From: Siphonodentalium dalli | Lineage: Eukaryota > Mollusca > Scaphopoda > Gadilida > Siphonodentaliidae | Direction: 5' to 3' | DNA: 64,000 nt | NCBI GenBank assembly: GCA_032622095.1 | Contig: CP136064.1 | Span: forward strand, 261,743,863-261,807,862 | The notes under the pieces: generated by a model | What the model was told of the DNA's origin: nothing | Seen by the model: only the letters and a program-made list of their open reading frames with translations | Databases searched by the model: none | Shown: piece after piece, positions 1 through 11,385 of the stretch | Layout of the letters: every line of letters begins with the position of its first letter | Numbering within the stretch: the first letter of the stretch is position 1 | Translations under genes and position numbers: made by a program

Positions 1-60
1 TGGGTTGATTCCCGAAAGCATGACCCCATTCAGTATGACTAAAGCTGGCGCTGTAAATAT
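1..60. repeat. copy of a dispersed repeat also found near 44,581
   Basis: The first 20 or so bases (GTTGATTCCCGAAAGCATG) recur almost exactly at 44,583-44,602, followed in both places by loosely similar sequence. The other copy lies inside a degenerate array at 44,200-45,430. Seen directly; the repeat family is unknown. Confidence 0.5.
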
Positions 61-440
61 TAAGTGTTTTTGTGCAGTACAATGCAATTCGGCAGAGCTA
101 TTTAGCATGTTAATTCAGTGCAATGCATTCCGACGGCTTGCGTCCAGAAATAAATTACGTTCGTAAACCCAGTTACATTTATCATTAACCAATTGTGTTA
201 CCGTTTGGGATCGTGTCGTGAATACCTGTGAAATATAGTTTTGAGATGTGCTGACTTATACAGTGGTGGTATAATGTTAACAATTTCTGACTTCAGTTAC
301 TATGTGAACCGGGCAAGTTCTGGACTGCGAAAAACCGCTGGTGGGTGATAGTTATTTACTGAATTGTGGCAGCTGGGTTGTATTTAAGGCAGTATTTTCG
401 CGAAGTGGGCTACAACTTGACTGACTCGACTCGTGTGTTG

Positions 441-715
441 ATGTTGAAGTTAACAGTGTATCAAAACACCGATTGATTTACTTACATAAGAGGATACAAG
501 CACCAGAGTAAGTAATTCACAAGGCGTTGATGTCAACCACTAGTGACAATAATATATAAAACGTAGCTATTAGAATGTTGACAGTTTCCAGTATTTGATA
601 TTGATCTGTTCAATACAGTTGACAGTGTTCAGGGTGTTTCAAAGCACACAGTGATACGTTAAAACAAGAGGATAAATACAGTATAGTAATTCGCAACAGC
701 TTCGATGCCAACAAC
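441..715. repeat. degenerate tandem duplication, period about 176 bp
   Basis: Two diverged units begin near 443 and 618. They share, in the same order, a GTTGA-AGT block, an AAGAGGATA block, AGTAATTC and a GATG-CAAC block. No coding capacity is seen. The rest of 60-770 shows nothing I recognise. Confidence 0.45.
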
Positions 716-767
716 AATGAACTGATAGATTATTAAAATTACAACTTACTAGTACAAAAAGTTCAAC

Positions 768-1404
768 TAATAATAATGAGCTATTACAATTACACGGACC
801 AATGCATCATTAATTTTCTTCAAGGATATGAGAACATTTCGCCAATCGCAAAATTATTGTCCAGTAGTTTACACCAATTTACATAGTCTGCTATTGGTTA
901 ATATAATGGTCATATCAAACTATATATGACTCACTGATGATGTAGATAGTGTTGTCTCGAAATTAAAAACTTTTTTGGCCCAAAATGTTCCGCCCAGCTG
1001 GCCACTTGAGAATTTGGACTCATTGGGGCCATTTCCCTTAATTGTTTGGACTTTGCCTAATTTCGAGGCATTTCGGACTTTTTGACCCAAATTTTGTTTG
1101 GCCCAATTTTTTTTTTATTTTTTACTTAGTATGTTCCCGTGGTCATTTGTCACATTTTCTCAATTTTTTCGGAACGAGCACAGGTTCGACACTTTTTGGA
1201 TCACTTATACGAACTCGACCCAAAAAATGTTCGGCCCAAAATGTTCCGCCCACCTGGTCACTTACGAATTTGGGGTCATTTGCCACAATTTCCGATATTT
1301 TGCGAATAAGGAATAATGAATAAGGAATAAGTAACGAAATTAACGTTGTTAACTATTACTAATATAATGAGCTATTACAATTACACGGACTGATGCATCA
1401 ATTT
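768..1404. repeat. direct repeats of about 45 bp flanking a 590-bp block with an inner duplication
   Basis: AATGAGCTATTACAATTACA occurs near 774 and near 1,367, each followed by CGGAC and a GATGCATCA-like stretch. Between them, a segment starting GGCCCAAAATGTTCCGCCCA occurs near 978 and near 1,233, a period of about 255 bp. The short overlapping ORFs here only read through this repeat. A terminal-repeat element is possible but no element protein is present. Confidence 0.45.
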
Positions 1405-1808
1405 TCATCGTCGATGTGATAACATTGTCGCCAGTAAACAAGCTATGGCCCGGTTATTAGTGTAAACAATATATTTTATTCTCAATAACAAGTGTGTACA
1501 TACATATACAATTTGAATTAGAACATATATATTAGAAAATGTTAACACGTGTGTCCCAGCTTATAAGAGAAGAGAAAGGGATCTAACTGTAAGCTTTGTA
1601 AGCTTATATTTGGCATTTCCCCATTGGATATTCACATGGGTGATGACTGGTTTATCATTAATATCTAATTGAGTTATTTTTACCGCCAATTATTAATGGA
1701 TATTTATAGCTTCCTGCCTGCCCACCCCCTCAGCGCCTATGTGGCCCACATCAATTCGTTCAAGAAGACAAGGGCTACCGCACTGTTGATAATATAGTTT
1801 GTTTTCTC

Positions 1809-3296
1809 TCAGTTAGTCGCGAATCTTTTTGTAAGTGGAATATATTTCTGTCCTCTTAGAAATATCAATGCGAAGAAATGAATGTTATGATCTATTGGTA
1901 ATGACTGATCCTTTAATAAGATCATTTAAACATGGTCTGTTGCGAATATATGAATGTTATGATATATTGGTAATGACTGATCATTTAATAAGATCATTTA
2001 AACATGTTGCGAAGATATGAATGTTATGATCTATTGATAATGACTGTGATCCTTTAATAAGATCATTTAAACATGGTATGTTGCGAAGATATCAATGTTA
2101 TGATCTATTGGTAATGACTGATCCTTTAATAAGATCATTTAAACATGGTATGTTGCGAAGTTATGAATGTTATGATCTATTGGTAATGACTGATCATTTA
2201 ATAAGATCATTTAAACATGTTGCGAAGACATTAATGCATACCTCTCGTTCTTTCGTGAACTTTCGACAATAAAAGAAGAAGTGTTCTGCAGTCTCTGTCA
2301 GGCCACAATAAGTACAATCGGAATTATCATGTAAGTTATTTCGGTGCAAGATCATTCCGATTGCTGCATTCGAGACGTATTCGACAGTGGATTATTTGAC
2401 TTTGCCGTGTATATGCATTCTCGTAGAATTGTGGAGGTTCTATGCAATCTTTGTTCAGGATTTTTTTTATTCGGAAATCGATTCGCACATTTTCGCTTCG
2501 TCTGATAATTCATTCCAAAGTTTAATAGAATGTGGTATGAATGATTTTGTATAGAGATAGAAAAGCGAAAGGGAGGTCTTAGGTTATCGTGTCTGAATGG
2601 ATATCCACTTGAAGTTGTTGAATCACTTGGGACATAGTTATATAGATATTGTGGGGTTGATTTTCTCGTCATTTTATCAAATTGGGCAAGTTTTTTTTTC
2701 TCTCGCCTTTTCGATAGTTTCTGCCTTCCAATTTATATCAATAATTCATTCATATTACAACTCGGAGGAGCCCCAGTTATTGTATGTGCTGCATCATATT
2801 ATATATCTTCTAATAATTGTGATTATTCAGCCGTGCAATTGTCCCACACAGAGGAGCATATTCCAAGATGATAGGTAAATTCGTTCTAATGTTCTCCTAT
2901 CTAGGGCATATTTATTCTACCTAAGTATGTATAATCGTTGTGAGGTTCGCTCTTCAATATCTTCGATGTGATTTTTCCACCTCTCTTCATCATTGAATGT
3001 CAGTCCTAGATGCTTATGTTCAGTCACCTCTATGATATATTCTCCTGCCATCCTAAGGGGTGGGTGATCTTCAATAATATTCTTCCGTGATACTAAGATA
3101 GACTCTGTTTTCAATGGGTTAAATTTAACGGCCCAGATTTGAGATCATTCATATATTCGCTGTATCTATTGGTTAATTACATTGGTAGCAAGGGTGGGGC
3201 AACGACAATAAAAAGGGTAGTATCGTCCGCAAATAGGCGAATATTGCTATTTACCCCTCCAACAACATCATTTATGTAGACAATAAAGAGAGAGAT
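1809..3296 (-). pseudogene. LINE-A ORF2, 3' part: second half of reverse transcriptase and C-terminus (decayed)
   Basis: This is the 3' portion of an old non-LTR retrotransposon reverse-transcriptase ORF. Reading from high to low coordinates one sees LFIVYINDV (3,297 downward), then FADDTTLF with the catalytic Asp pair (about 3,234-3,211). A thumb-like region with HKHLGLTFN and WKNHIEDI follows, then LDRRTLER, SVWDNC, ITGA and RREKK. A Cys/His tail reads CTYCG, ET, HFFFYC (about 2,325-2,260), and the ORF ends in KRFATN and a TGA at 1,811-1,809. The order and spacing match CR1/Jockey-group LINE proteins. Stops and frameshifts occur throughout. The missing 5' half lies at 7,992-9,965; the two halves are separated by LINE-B. 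The 3' UTR boundary below 1,809 is not clear. Confidence 0.85.
1881..2237 (-). repeat. five tandem 72-bp copies inside the LINE-A C-terminal codons
   Basis: Five copies start near 1,881, 1,953, 2,020, 2,094 and 2,166, with steps of 72, 67, 74 and 72 bp. On the minus strand each unit encodes ILLKDQSLPIDHNIDIFAT or a close variant, a segment expected once near the end of this ORF2 type. The common step of 72 bp is 24 codons, so the first expansion kept frame; later indels broke it. Plus-strand ORFs at 1,835-2,272 are antisense shadows. Confidence 0.85.
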
Positions 3297-3297
3297 C

Positions 3298-5098
3298 ATT
3301 GTAGATGTTTGTGAAGATATCAAGAAAAATGTTATATTGGGAATGAAGGACGAACTTGTCAAATCAGTTAAACATGACTTGGTTGCCGAGATACGTAAAA
3401 CTATCGCCACATCAACAGTGAGCATGAATTCAGCAGACCTTACAAAGGAGGTTCAAATTCAAGAGGTCGGTAATGACAGGTATATCCCACCTCGACAATC
3501 TGGGATATGATATTTCCCTCCGCCTACAGCAAAGGCTGAAGAATATGAGTATAGATCCCCAAGGATACCGAATGCAGAAATTTCGCATCGACAAAATATC
3601 CCTGGAGAAAACGAGAGAATAAAGCACAATGATATTTATAACAGCTATAAACCTACGTATGCTGAGACATTAAAAACAGTTCAGAACTAGAATGCACTCA
3701 GAGAGATGCCAACGTGCGCAAAAATGTAATAAAAATAATTTCACTGTATTTTATTTAATTTATTTAATTTAATTTAATGTTAGCAAAAAAAGACAATTAC
3801 CATTTCTCATTTCATCACAGATAAAAGGCGAATTACTATATTAATCATTTAATTAATTAAAACCAATTCCATGTTGCCGAAAGGAAGATACTTTAATATC
3901 GATTACATTTTTTTCAGCGGCAAATTTTCATTTTCATTTTCCGATAGTCAAAGTTAACCAAAGGAGCAATTATAAGAAATAATTAATACTATTTGTGTAA
4001 ATATTGATAGCAGCCAATATGCAACAATAAATATAAATAATTAATCAATAATTAATCAATAACGATCATTTTATGTAATAATAAACTCTTTAAACGGTGT
4101 TTGTGTCAACAAATGCGTTTTGTTTTGTGTTACGTCATATTTGACCAGACACTCGGCTGAAGGTTAGGCTATTCAGCCTATTGCGTCGAATTACGAAATC
4201 GCGTTTTGAATGTCTTTCTTTCCCCGCACGATAAAAAGAGGTCTTCGCACGAACCAAAAATGATAAAACTTCCCAATTATAAGTAAAAATACCCAAATGA
4301 AGGAGTCTATGTAGGTCCCGAAGGAGTCTATAGACTCTTTGATGTAGAGTTCTGATGGAGAAAATGTAGGTCGATCTATTTTTGTCATAACTCTGACGTA
4401 TTTTGACCTGGGAGAAAAAATCGAAATCGAGGCTCACTACGAGCATGCCAGTTTTAAATATAGAAACAGGGAATCCCGGCAAATGACGATATCGGCGACC
4501 AACAAATAATCGAAAACAACACATAAAATAAACATAGCAAAAACGCGGCACAGTAAAAATGTCAGAACGCCACGAGGTTTTACGTCGTTTTTGGTGACGT
4601 CATGGAGTGAAACGGAGTAGGGCGACACCAACGTACGAATCCGTCTGATCGCCATACTGTTGCGCGAACGCACGTAATAATACGAACGTGAGGCTGGATT
4701 TTCAGAGAAATAATGATTTCCAGAATGTGCAAAGAAGCAAGAACAAGAAGCCACCGATCATAGGAACATCGAGTAATGTCGCATTAAAGACTGTGAATAC
4801 AGATCGCCCGGGAATGGTGTTTATTTCAAGACTAGAGCCGAAAACGACCGAAAAAGATGTAAAAACATACGTCGATGGAACATTTCGCACATCTGTAATG
4901 AAATGTGCGAAATTGGACACAAGATATGACACTTATTCGTCATTCAAAATCGAGGTTGAGAATCAGGAAAAAATGAAGGAAATCTTGAACGGTGCGCTTT
5001 GGCCTAGGAACACTCTCATTCGTCCATTTTTCGAGAGAAGGTCTTATAAATCTAGCAATAGATACTGGGAGAACCCGACGAAGGAACCGTGGTCATAA
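3298..5098 (+). pseudogene. LINE-B ORF1 (RNA-binding protein), truncated and interrupted
   Basis: ORF1 of such elements makes a nucleic-acid-binding chaperone. The visible 5' part (3,298-3,725) reads DVCEDIKKNVILGMKDELVK and continues as a charged helical segment. A linker with IPGENERIKHNDIYNSYKP follows in another frame. After a 941-bp insertion it resumes near 4,681. The conserved C-terminal domain is clear: VFISRLEPKTTEKDV (about 4,817-4,861), then RYDTYSSFKIEV and LWPRNTLIRPFF, ending at KEPWS and a stop at 5,096-5,098. That domain is typical of ORF1 proteins in invertebrate CR1-like LINEs. At least one frameshift separates the 5' blocks. ORF2 begins in an overlapping frame at its end. 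Confidence 0.7.
3733..4673 (-). mobile_element. 941-bp retroposon-like insertion in LINE-B ORF1
   Basis: ORF1 of LINE-B is broken by about 941 bp bounded by a 7-bp direct repeat GTAATAA (3,726-3,732 and 4,674-4,680). Read on the minus strand, the insert begins GC-richer at 4,673, contains CCATGACGTCACC, and ends in an A/T-rich stretch with AAATAAAATACAGTG next to the duplication. That layout suggests an RNA-mediated insertion with a 3' tail. No terminal inverted repeats are seen. A 138-codon minus ORF at 4,135-4,551 resembles nothing I know. The source of the inserted sequence is unknown. Confidence 0.45.
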
Positions 5099-5099
5099 T

Positions 5100-7678
5100 A
5101 ACATCGAAATTGGAGACTTAAAAATTGCATCATATAACTGTAAATCGATCAAATCGTCCATGATTACAGTTAACGATCTGTGTAATAAATGTGCATACTA
5201 CTTCTACAGTAGCACTGGTTATTGAAAAGTGAATTACATTTATTACGTGCCATACATAAAGATTTCGAGGCAAGCGGAGTGTCTGCCATTGACTGTCGAA
5301 AAGAGATCATGGTTGGTCGGCCATTTGGAGGCATAGCCATAATGTGAAAAAAATCATTTGGCAATAAGGTTGGTTTTGTAACATACGAAGATTCGAGAAT
5401 AGTGAAAACTGAATCTACATCAATTCTAATTCTCTGTGTGTATCTTCCAGTCGACGAAGCGAGTACCGCCGAGTTATATGCTGATTACCTTGGCAAAATC
5501 AATGCAATCATACAAGAGGCTAATACTAGCAATATTCTTATCTTCGGCGATTTTAATGCATGTGCTATCAGGAAGACGGGTAATATGAGTCAGTTGTTGG
5601 AATTCTGCGAAGAATCATCTTTAGTATTATCGGATGTCAATTTCGTTGGAACTGCGTCTAACATATTCACGTTTCTCAGTTCAGCACACGGTTCAGTGTC
5701 ATGGCTGGATCATTGTATAACTACCAAGTCAATGGACTCAGCTGTCTGTTCAATGAAGGTAGATTACGATTACATGACATCTGACTACTTCCCTTTGGTC
5801 GTTTCGTTGAAATCACAACTTTTCCCAAGGTATAATCAATATACGCCTTATGCGACAACAGAACATAAGATAAATTGGAAACGAGCCTATGCAGAGCAAA
5901 TGGAAAAATACATAAATCTTTCTGGGCAGTTATTGAAGAAAATTCACATCGGAGTGCTAACGGAAGATTCTGATGACGAAAACATTCCCGACATGAAAGA
6001 AAGAATTTCGATTCGGATTAATGAAGTTTATCAACAAATTGTTAGTGCTTTAAAGGAATCAGCTACCAAGTCCGTCTTAGTAGATAGAAATGGTACAGGC
6101 AGGTTTCCTTTCGTACCCGGATGGAATGCCTATGTGAAGCGATTACATGAAAAAGCAAGGGACACCTTCATTACATGGGTAAACCAGGGGCGACCTAGAC
6201 ATGGATACATTTATGAAAGAATGTATCGATGTCGATCAATGCTTAAATCATCTCTAAGGAAATGCAAATCTAATGTTGAGCAGCTAAAAGCCAACGAATT
6301 AGCTAAACACCTGGATAGCAAAGATATGAATTCTTTTTGGAAATGTGTCTCAAACGGAACAAGATGCAGTAATGCAACTTCGGTTGGTGGGTCTAATGGC
6401 GAAGTAGAAGTTTCAGAAATGTGGGGAGATCATTTCAGACAAATTTGTTCTAGCAACGAAGAACCATCGAGCATCCTTCAAGGACACTCGATTGGTAACA
6501 GCTTTGATTCTTTGCATGATGATTCAGTAGTGCAGATCAACGAAACCGAGATTATAGAGGCAGTGAACAAACTCAAGGATGGTAAATCCTCTGGTCCAGA
6601 TGGTATAACGGTGGAACATCTTAAATACTGCGACAAATTTATTCTCAAGTGTCTCATCGCTGTTATGGGTGCTATAATTAAGCATGGACATCTTCCACCT
6701 GACATGCTGAAAGTGACGATCGTGCCGATTCTAAAAAGTAAAATAGGGAATGTTGCAGACAAAGATAATTATCGCCCAGTGGCGTTATCGTGCGTTATGT
6801 CGAAAGTTTTAGAAAATATATTTTTGAGTAGAATTTCAGAGCAGCTGTATACAACAGACAACCAGTTTGGATTCAAGAGACAACACTCGACAGACGGTTG
6901 TATATTCACACTGAAAGAAGTAATAAGGCACTACACTTCAAAGAACACTCCAGTATTCGTCTGCGTTTTGGATGCACGTAAAGCTTTCGATCGAGTAAAT
7001 CAAGAAAAACTATTACATCTTCTGGAGAAACGATCGGTTCCACCGGCAATTATTCGCATTCTCAGAAACTGGTTCATGAATCAGAGATACAATGTAAGAT
7101 GGGGACAATCGTACTCAACTTTTTTCAGGCCTACTAGTGGTGTTCGTCAGGGAGTAACATTGAGTCCTCACCTATTCAACATTTACACGAACGAGATAAG
7201 CCATAGGCTCAACACCAGTAATGCGGGTTGTATGATTGGTAATGTGAAAATTAATCATTTGTCTTGTGCAGATGATATGTGTATTATGGCTCCATCTCTA
7301 GAAGGACTACGTCGATTATTGAGAATATGTGAGCAAGAGGCTAATGCTATTTATTTGGCATATAACAACCAAAAGACGATTGGGGTGGCTTTCATTCCAA
7401 AATCCCTGCACATTCGGACATTTCCAAAACTCATATTAAACGACACTGAACTCAAGTTCGTTTCGCCTTATAAGTATCTTGGTCACATACTCAATGTAGA
7501 TTTTTCTGATAATGATGACATTATGCGCCAGTATCGTTCTATCTGCACACGTTCAAATATACTCATAAGAAAGTTTTACAGATGTTCACTTGATGTTAAG
7601 AAATATATATTCCAAATGTATGTATCACCATTATATTGTGCTCATCTTTGGCTTAACTATACCAGCAAATGTTTTTAA
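5100..7678 (+). pseudogene. LINE-B ORF2: AP-type endonuclease plus reverse transcriptase, recently disabled
   Basis: ORF2 nicks target DNA and primes reverse transcription there. The endonuclease starts at LKIASYNCKSIKSS (about 5,116), with GDFNA at 5,546-5,560 and SWLDHC further on. Reverse-transcriptase blocks follow in order: GKSSGPDGIT, NYRPVALS (about 6,768), VLDARKAFDRV (about 6,967), GVRQGVTLSPHLFN, CADD (7,265-7,276) and YKYLGH. An open frame of about 760 codons runs to a stop at 7,676-7,678. Lesions are a frameshift near 5,195, TAG at 5,210-5,212 (in a QEHW-like motif), TGA at 5,345-5,347 (where Trp is expected), and a C-terminal frameshift near 7,678. Two catalytic positions also differ from the family: SDY instead of SDH (5,780-5,788) and CADD instead of YADD. 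Confidence 0.9.
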
Positions 7679-7991
7679 AAACTCACTGTTTGTTTCAACA
7701 ATGCTTAAATAAAGTTTATTGGGTATGAAAGGTCATGTAGTGCGAGTGGGGTGTTTGTAAGAGATAGCATGTTTTCCTTAGCAATGTTGATACGAAAGTG
7801 TGTGTATGCATCGAGAGAGTTTTTACATCGGGTAACGAGTTGTTAAATGCTATATGTCAATCAGATATTATTACAAGTCTGATTTATTCCTTCATTGGAA
7901 CCAAATTCTATATATGTAATTGTATGTATGATTTCCATATATGGGCATACCTTGCCTGAAATAAACAATAATAATAATAATAATAATAAGG
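7679..7991 (+). other. LINE-B C-terminal remnant, 3' UTR and (AAT)n tail
   Basis: Just past the stop, another frame continues family-like residues (CFNNA, then SCSASGVFV), showing a frameshifted C-terminus. The element ends with GCCTGAAATAAAC and about eight AAT units, abutting LINE-A at about 7,992. Confidence 0.7.
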
Positions 7992-9965
7992 ACCCAAGCT
8001 GAAACAGGCACCCAACTAGAGCTCGCCCCATTGATTGTAACTCTCTACCCTCTAGATACAAGGTAATTCTCAAGAAGTGTATACCTATTTCTTGTTATCC
8101 CATTATTTTCAATTTAAAGGGCAGTCCTCGATGACAGACCTTATCAAAAGATTTACTAATATCGCAACAAAACATATCTTATATCTTTCCCCTCATCTAG
8201 CGATGATATGATACAGCGATATATGTCGATTAATTGAAATACAGTAATGTCGTTGGGAGTAAATCCTAATTGCAGGTCGGACAACAATTTGTTTGCAAGC
8301 AAATAGTCTGACAGACGACGGTATATGCATTTTTCAAAGATTTTATAGAGGCAACTCAGAAGAGAAACAGGGCGATAGTTTGACGGTATACAAGGATCAT
8401 ATTTTTAAAAGATTGTACATACATTTGCCTTCTTCCACTCAATGGGAAAGTATGCTAAACAAATAATAAAAATAAATCTTAATGGTGTAGTTAAAGAATA
8501 TGCACAGTTTTTCAATACATTTGGGCTTATGTCATCCTAACCAGAGGCTGTTGTCTTGATTGACCGTAGGCATTTGTGAACAAGTTCGTTATCAATTTCT
8601 ATGTCACTTACATGTAGTTCGCTTTCTGTTTACTTGTCAAAGCGAGGTAACTCTATATCCCTTTCATTTGGCAGTGACGAAAAAGAACAAAATTCTTTGT
8701 CAAAGGTGTTGGCTTTTTGTAAATTGTCATTTATCACTTCATCGCTAAATATGAGTGCTGGTATAAGCTTCGGTTCCGGTTTCATTGATGTGTTCAAAGT
8801 TTTCCACCAAAGTGAGGACTCAGTGAAGCAACTTCCCAATATACTCTGGGTTTTGGTGCAATAAGATTGTTTGGCCCGGCTGATAGCCGAAATAACAACA
8901 TTTCGTTGTGGTTTATATTTTGCCCAATAATCATGAGAACATTTCCGTTTGGCTGCCTTTTATAATTGTTTTCACTACCTTATCATACCACGGATTTCGT
9001 AAATCATCCATTCGTTTTCATTTTGGCGAATAGTTACTTGTTTGTTTGGTATACATTGCAAATTTATTTCATTTATTTTATTTGTCAATATATTCGCTAA
9101 TTCGATGTATGAGATATTAGATAGTTCTCTCTCGTAATTCCAATTTTCAAATTCGGCATTCATTGCATTATAATCTGCTCTTGAGTAGTCCCATACCTTC
9201 CTTTCCACTCGATATCTCTATGCGAAAATTGAAATACATCACTATTGGACAGTCAATAACTTCGCTATGTTTAACAAATTGTCTTTGGTTTGTTAAAAAT
9301 AAGTCTATGAGAGAAGATGAACTCTCTGTAAAATGAGTTGGATCTTTGATAAACTGTTGCATTCCGAAACGATTACGATTTTACATATTTTGATTCAGAT
9401 GGCAGTTGATTGGAATTGAAGTCGCCAGTTAGAATCACGTGACGAATAACTTCCCTGTCTCCATGGGCCATATCCATATGCGAATATATTTTCACTCTTG
9501 TATCTACTGGTAGATTTGGAGGTTTGTATAATGTACCAAGTAAAAACTTTTTTGATGAGGAAAGCATGACTTCCACCCAGATGCATTTGATTACCGGAGT
9601 TTCTAGATCAGCACGTCTCCTAAAATAGTACGAATCCATTATATACACAGCAACTCCTCCTCCCAATGTGGGTCTATTTAATCTATCTGGGGCATGGAAC
9701 CCGCCTATAATCAGTTTCGCATTCGAAGTTTGTTCAGTGAGCCCGGTTTCAGTGAATGAGAAAATATCGTAACTAGATGCTTCTACCGCCACAACGTCTA
9801 ATTTTCATAGTTATCTGCGGTAGGACCTGGATTATTTTGTATATCAAATACTCGATTTATTAATCCAATTATGGTAAGTGCAATAGTTCTGGAATGATAT
9901 GTAACATCGCGACGTTTCCTTCGCATGTATTTCTGAAGTAACGCCCTATATGTTTTATTTTTCAT
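7992..9965 (-). pseudogene. LINE-A ORF2, 5' part: 2A-like leader, endonuclease, first half of reverse transcriptase
   Basis: Reading from 9,965 downward, an ATG at 9,965-9,963 opens a basic leader ending in DIQNNPGPT. The AP endonuclease follows with YDIFSFTETGLT, GGGVAVYI, FLLGTLYKPPN and VILTGDFN (about 9,780-9,410), then FTESSSSLIDLFLTNQ (about 9,330). The linker has VWDYSRADYNAMN (about 9,195). Reverse-transcriptase blocks are SNYRPVSLLSCLYKIFEK (about 8,385-8,330), LGFTPNDITVFQL, DISKSFDKV (about 8,175-8,145) and YLEGR. It stops in a damaged GVPQGS motif at about 7,995. The same protein continues at 3,296-1,809. The combined length without LINE-B and the extra 72-bp copies is near 1,050 codons, normal for this class. 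Several stops and frameshifts make it a pseudogene. Confidence 0.88.
9819..9965 (-). other. 2A-like ribosome-skipping leader at the start of LINE-A ORF2
   Basis: The minus-strand frame from ATG at 9,965 reads a basic segment with MRRKRRDVTYHS, a hydrophobic run IALTIIGLINRV, then FDIQNNPGPT (about 9,848-9,819). The canonical 2A core is D-(V/I)-E-x-N-P-G-P. Here Glu is Gln and the rest fits. 2A-like leaders before the endonuclease are known in some CR1/L2-type LINEs of marine invertebrates, where they can act as skipping or targeting sequences. A stop a few codons later shows this copy is dead. Confidence 0.65.
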
Positions 9966-11385
9966 TTTGGAATGTTTAGTTTTTAGTAGTTGTTATAGAT
10001 ACAATGCAAAGATATAATATTTCGCACGATACTCTCAGTTATGCCTGAGTTTTCCGACATCTTATCAAATTTATACACAATTTGGTAAGGGAGTGTGCAA
10101 TTGAGATCACGCATGAAGTGCATTACAACTGTCAAAAACGCAATTTCCTGAGATATTCCCTTAATGCCAATGGGATTAATGGTTTGTCTCTTGTCCCCTT
10201 GAAAGCTCTACCATAAGAAGACCCAATGCTTGCCATATATGTTTCCAGACTAGTCATTAGAATATGAACACGGAATAAAAATCCGTATCCAAGAATCAGA
10301 CACATTGAGGGCAAGTCTTGGGTTATACACGATAAATTCTAATAGCATGATGCTGGTGTGGCCCGTGGACGTAAGGGGTGATATCAGGCAGTTTTTCGTA
10401 CCTAATATGTTATATGTGTGCAACTTAATTGTTGTAGATATGAGAATAAAAATAACAAGAACAGCAATATACATGAATGTTGGTTGAATATTTCCGGCAA
10501 TAGGGCTTCAAATTTTCTTTCATTTACACCTTTTGTTCGATTTACGTTCTATACCTGGAGTACATTTGTCACATTTTAATATCTATATGTAAACAATCAC
10601 ATTTCTTCCGAATATATATAAATATATAAATGAATATGTAGTTATAAAGTATTTTTGAAGCGTATGGGATGGTCACTACAACTATATACAGAATCCATTT
10701 CGACTCCAAACTCCAATATGCTACACTCAATCCATAGCGGCTACTAAGATCCAACAAATTAATCCATAAATTGTTATCGAAAACTTATTTAAGGAGTTGT
10801 AATTCTGGATAATACTCTAATATTATATCATCAACCAGGCTCGATGAAACCACTATATTACTATGGGAAATATATTGTTTGCCTGTGGGCGTTAGATGTC
10901 AGCCACGCCCCCCATACGCTTCTCTGTAAGTGTTATCAGATATTATATTCATTTCAATATTCATTAGGGAGGTTCATACCAGAAACATCTCACCACAAAC
11001 CCCAGCCATCGACAGCCAACAATGACCAGACAATGCATGCGATCAGTTATTTAATATCGATCATGCCAATCCGTGTAATTCTGGCGATCATATGCATCAC
11101 CCGGACACGGCAGCCGACACCGCCCGAAGTTTGAAGTTATAAGCCCTCGATCTAAACCTCCCTATTATTTATGTGTTTCATACACATTCAAATCAAAGAG
11201 TGACCTCTGTTAAATAGTGTGATACTAGCAGCTGTACGTAAGTAAGTAATACATACTATAAAAACAAAGGTTTGTCTCCTGTAAAATATTATTCTTAAAA
11301 TTGTTAGGATGCGGGGTGATCTTCACGTTATACTGTGTTTGGCTTGAAATTTACTCTCTCATTCAACGATGAATGACCAAGATCT
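9966..11385. other. no recognisable gene
   Basis: AT-rich sequence with only short ORFs (for example 10,250-10,474 minus and 10,844-11,134 plus) that match no family I know. No ORF1 of LINE-A is recognisable upstream of 9,965. Confidence 0.5.

Larger units (their letters stand above)
3298..7991 (+). mobile_element. LINE-B: 5'-truncated non-LTR retrotransposon inserted in LINE-A
   Basis: The element holds part of ORF1, an endonuclease plus reverse-transcriptase ORF2, a short 3' UTR with CTGAAATAAAC and an (AAT)n tail at about 7,968-7,991. Both flanks are LINE-A sequence on the opposite strand. At the right junction LINE-A breaks off at its GVPQGSVLGP-like motif (about 8,020-7,992). At the left junction it resumes with LFIVYINDV at 3,297. 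The start falls inside ORF1, as expected for incomplete reverse transcription. Target duplication is at most a few bases. It resembles CR1/Rex1-like families with a DIIF-QEHW endonuclease; the exact clade is uncertain. Confidence 0.85.

Noticed and set aside
4135-4551. 138-codon minus-strand ORF within the LINE-B insertion
   Set aside because: Low-complexity and hydrophobic, with no recognised motif. Kept only as part of the insertion.
6478-6762. 94-codon minus-strand ORF
   Set aside because: Antisense to the LINE-B reverse transcriptase.
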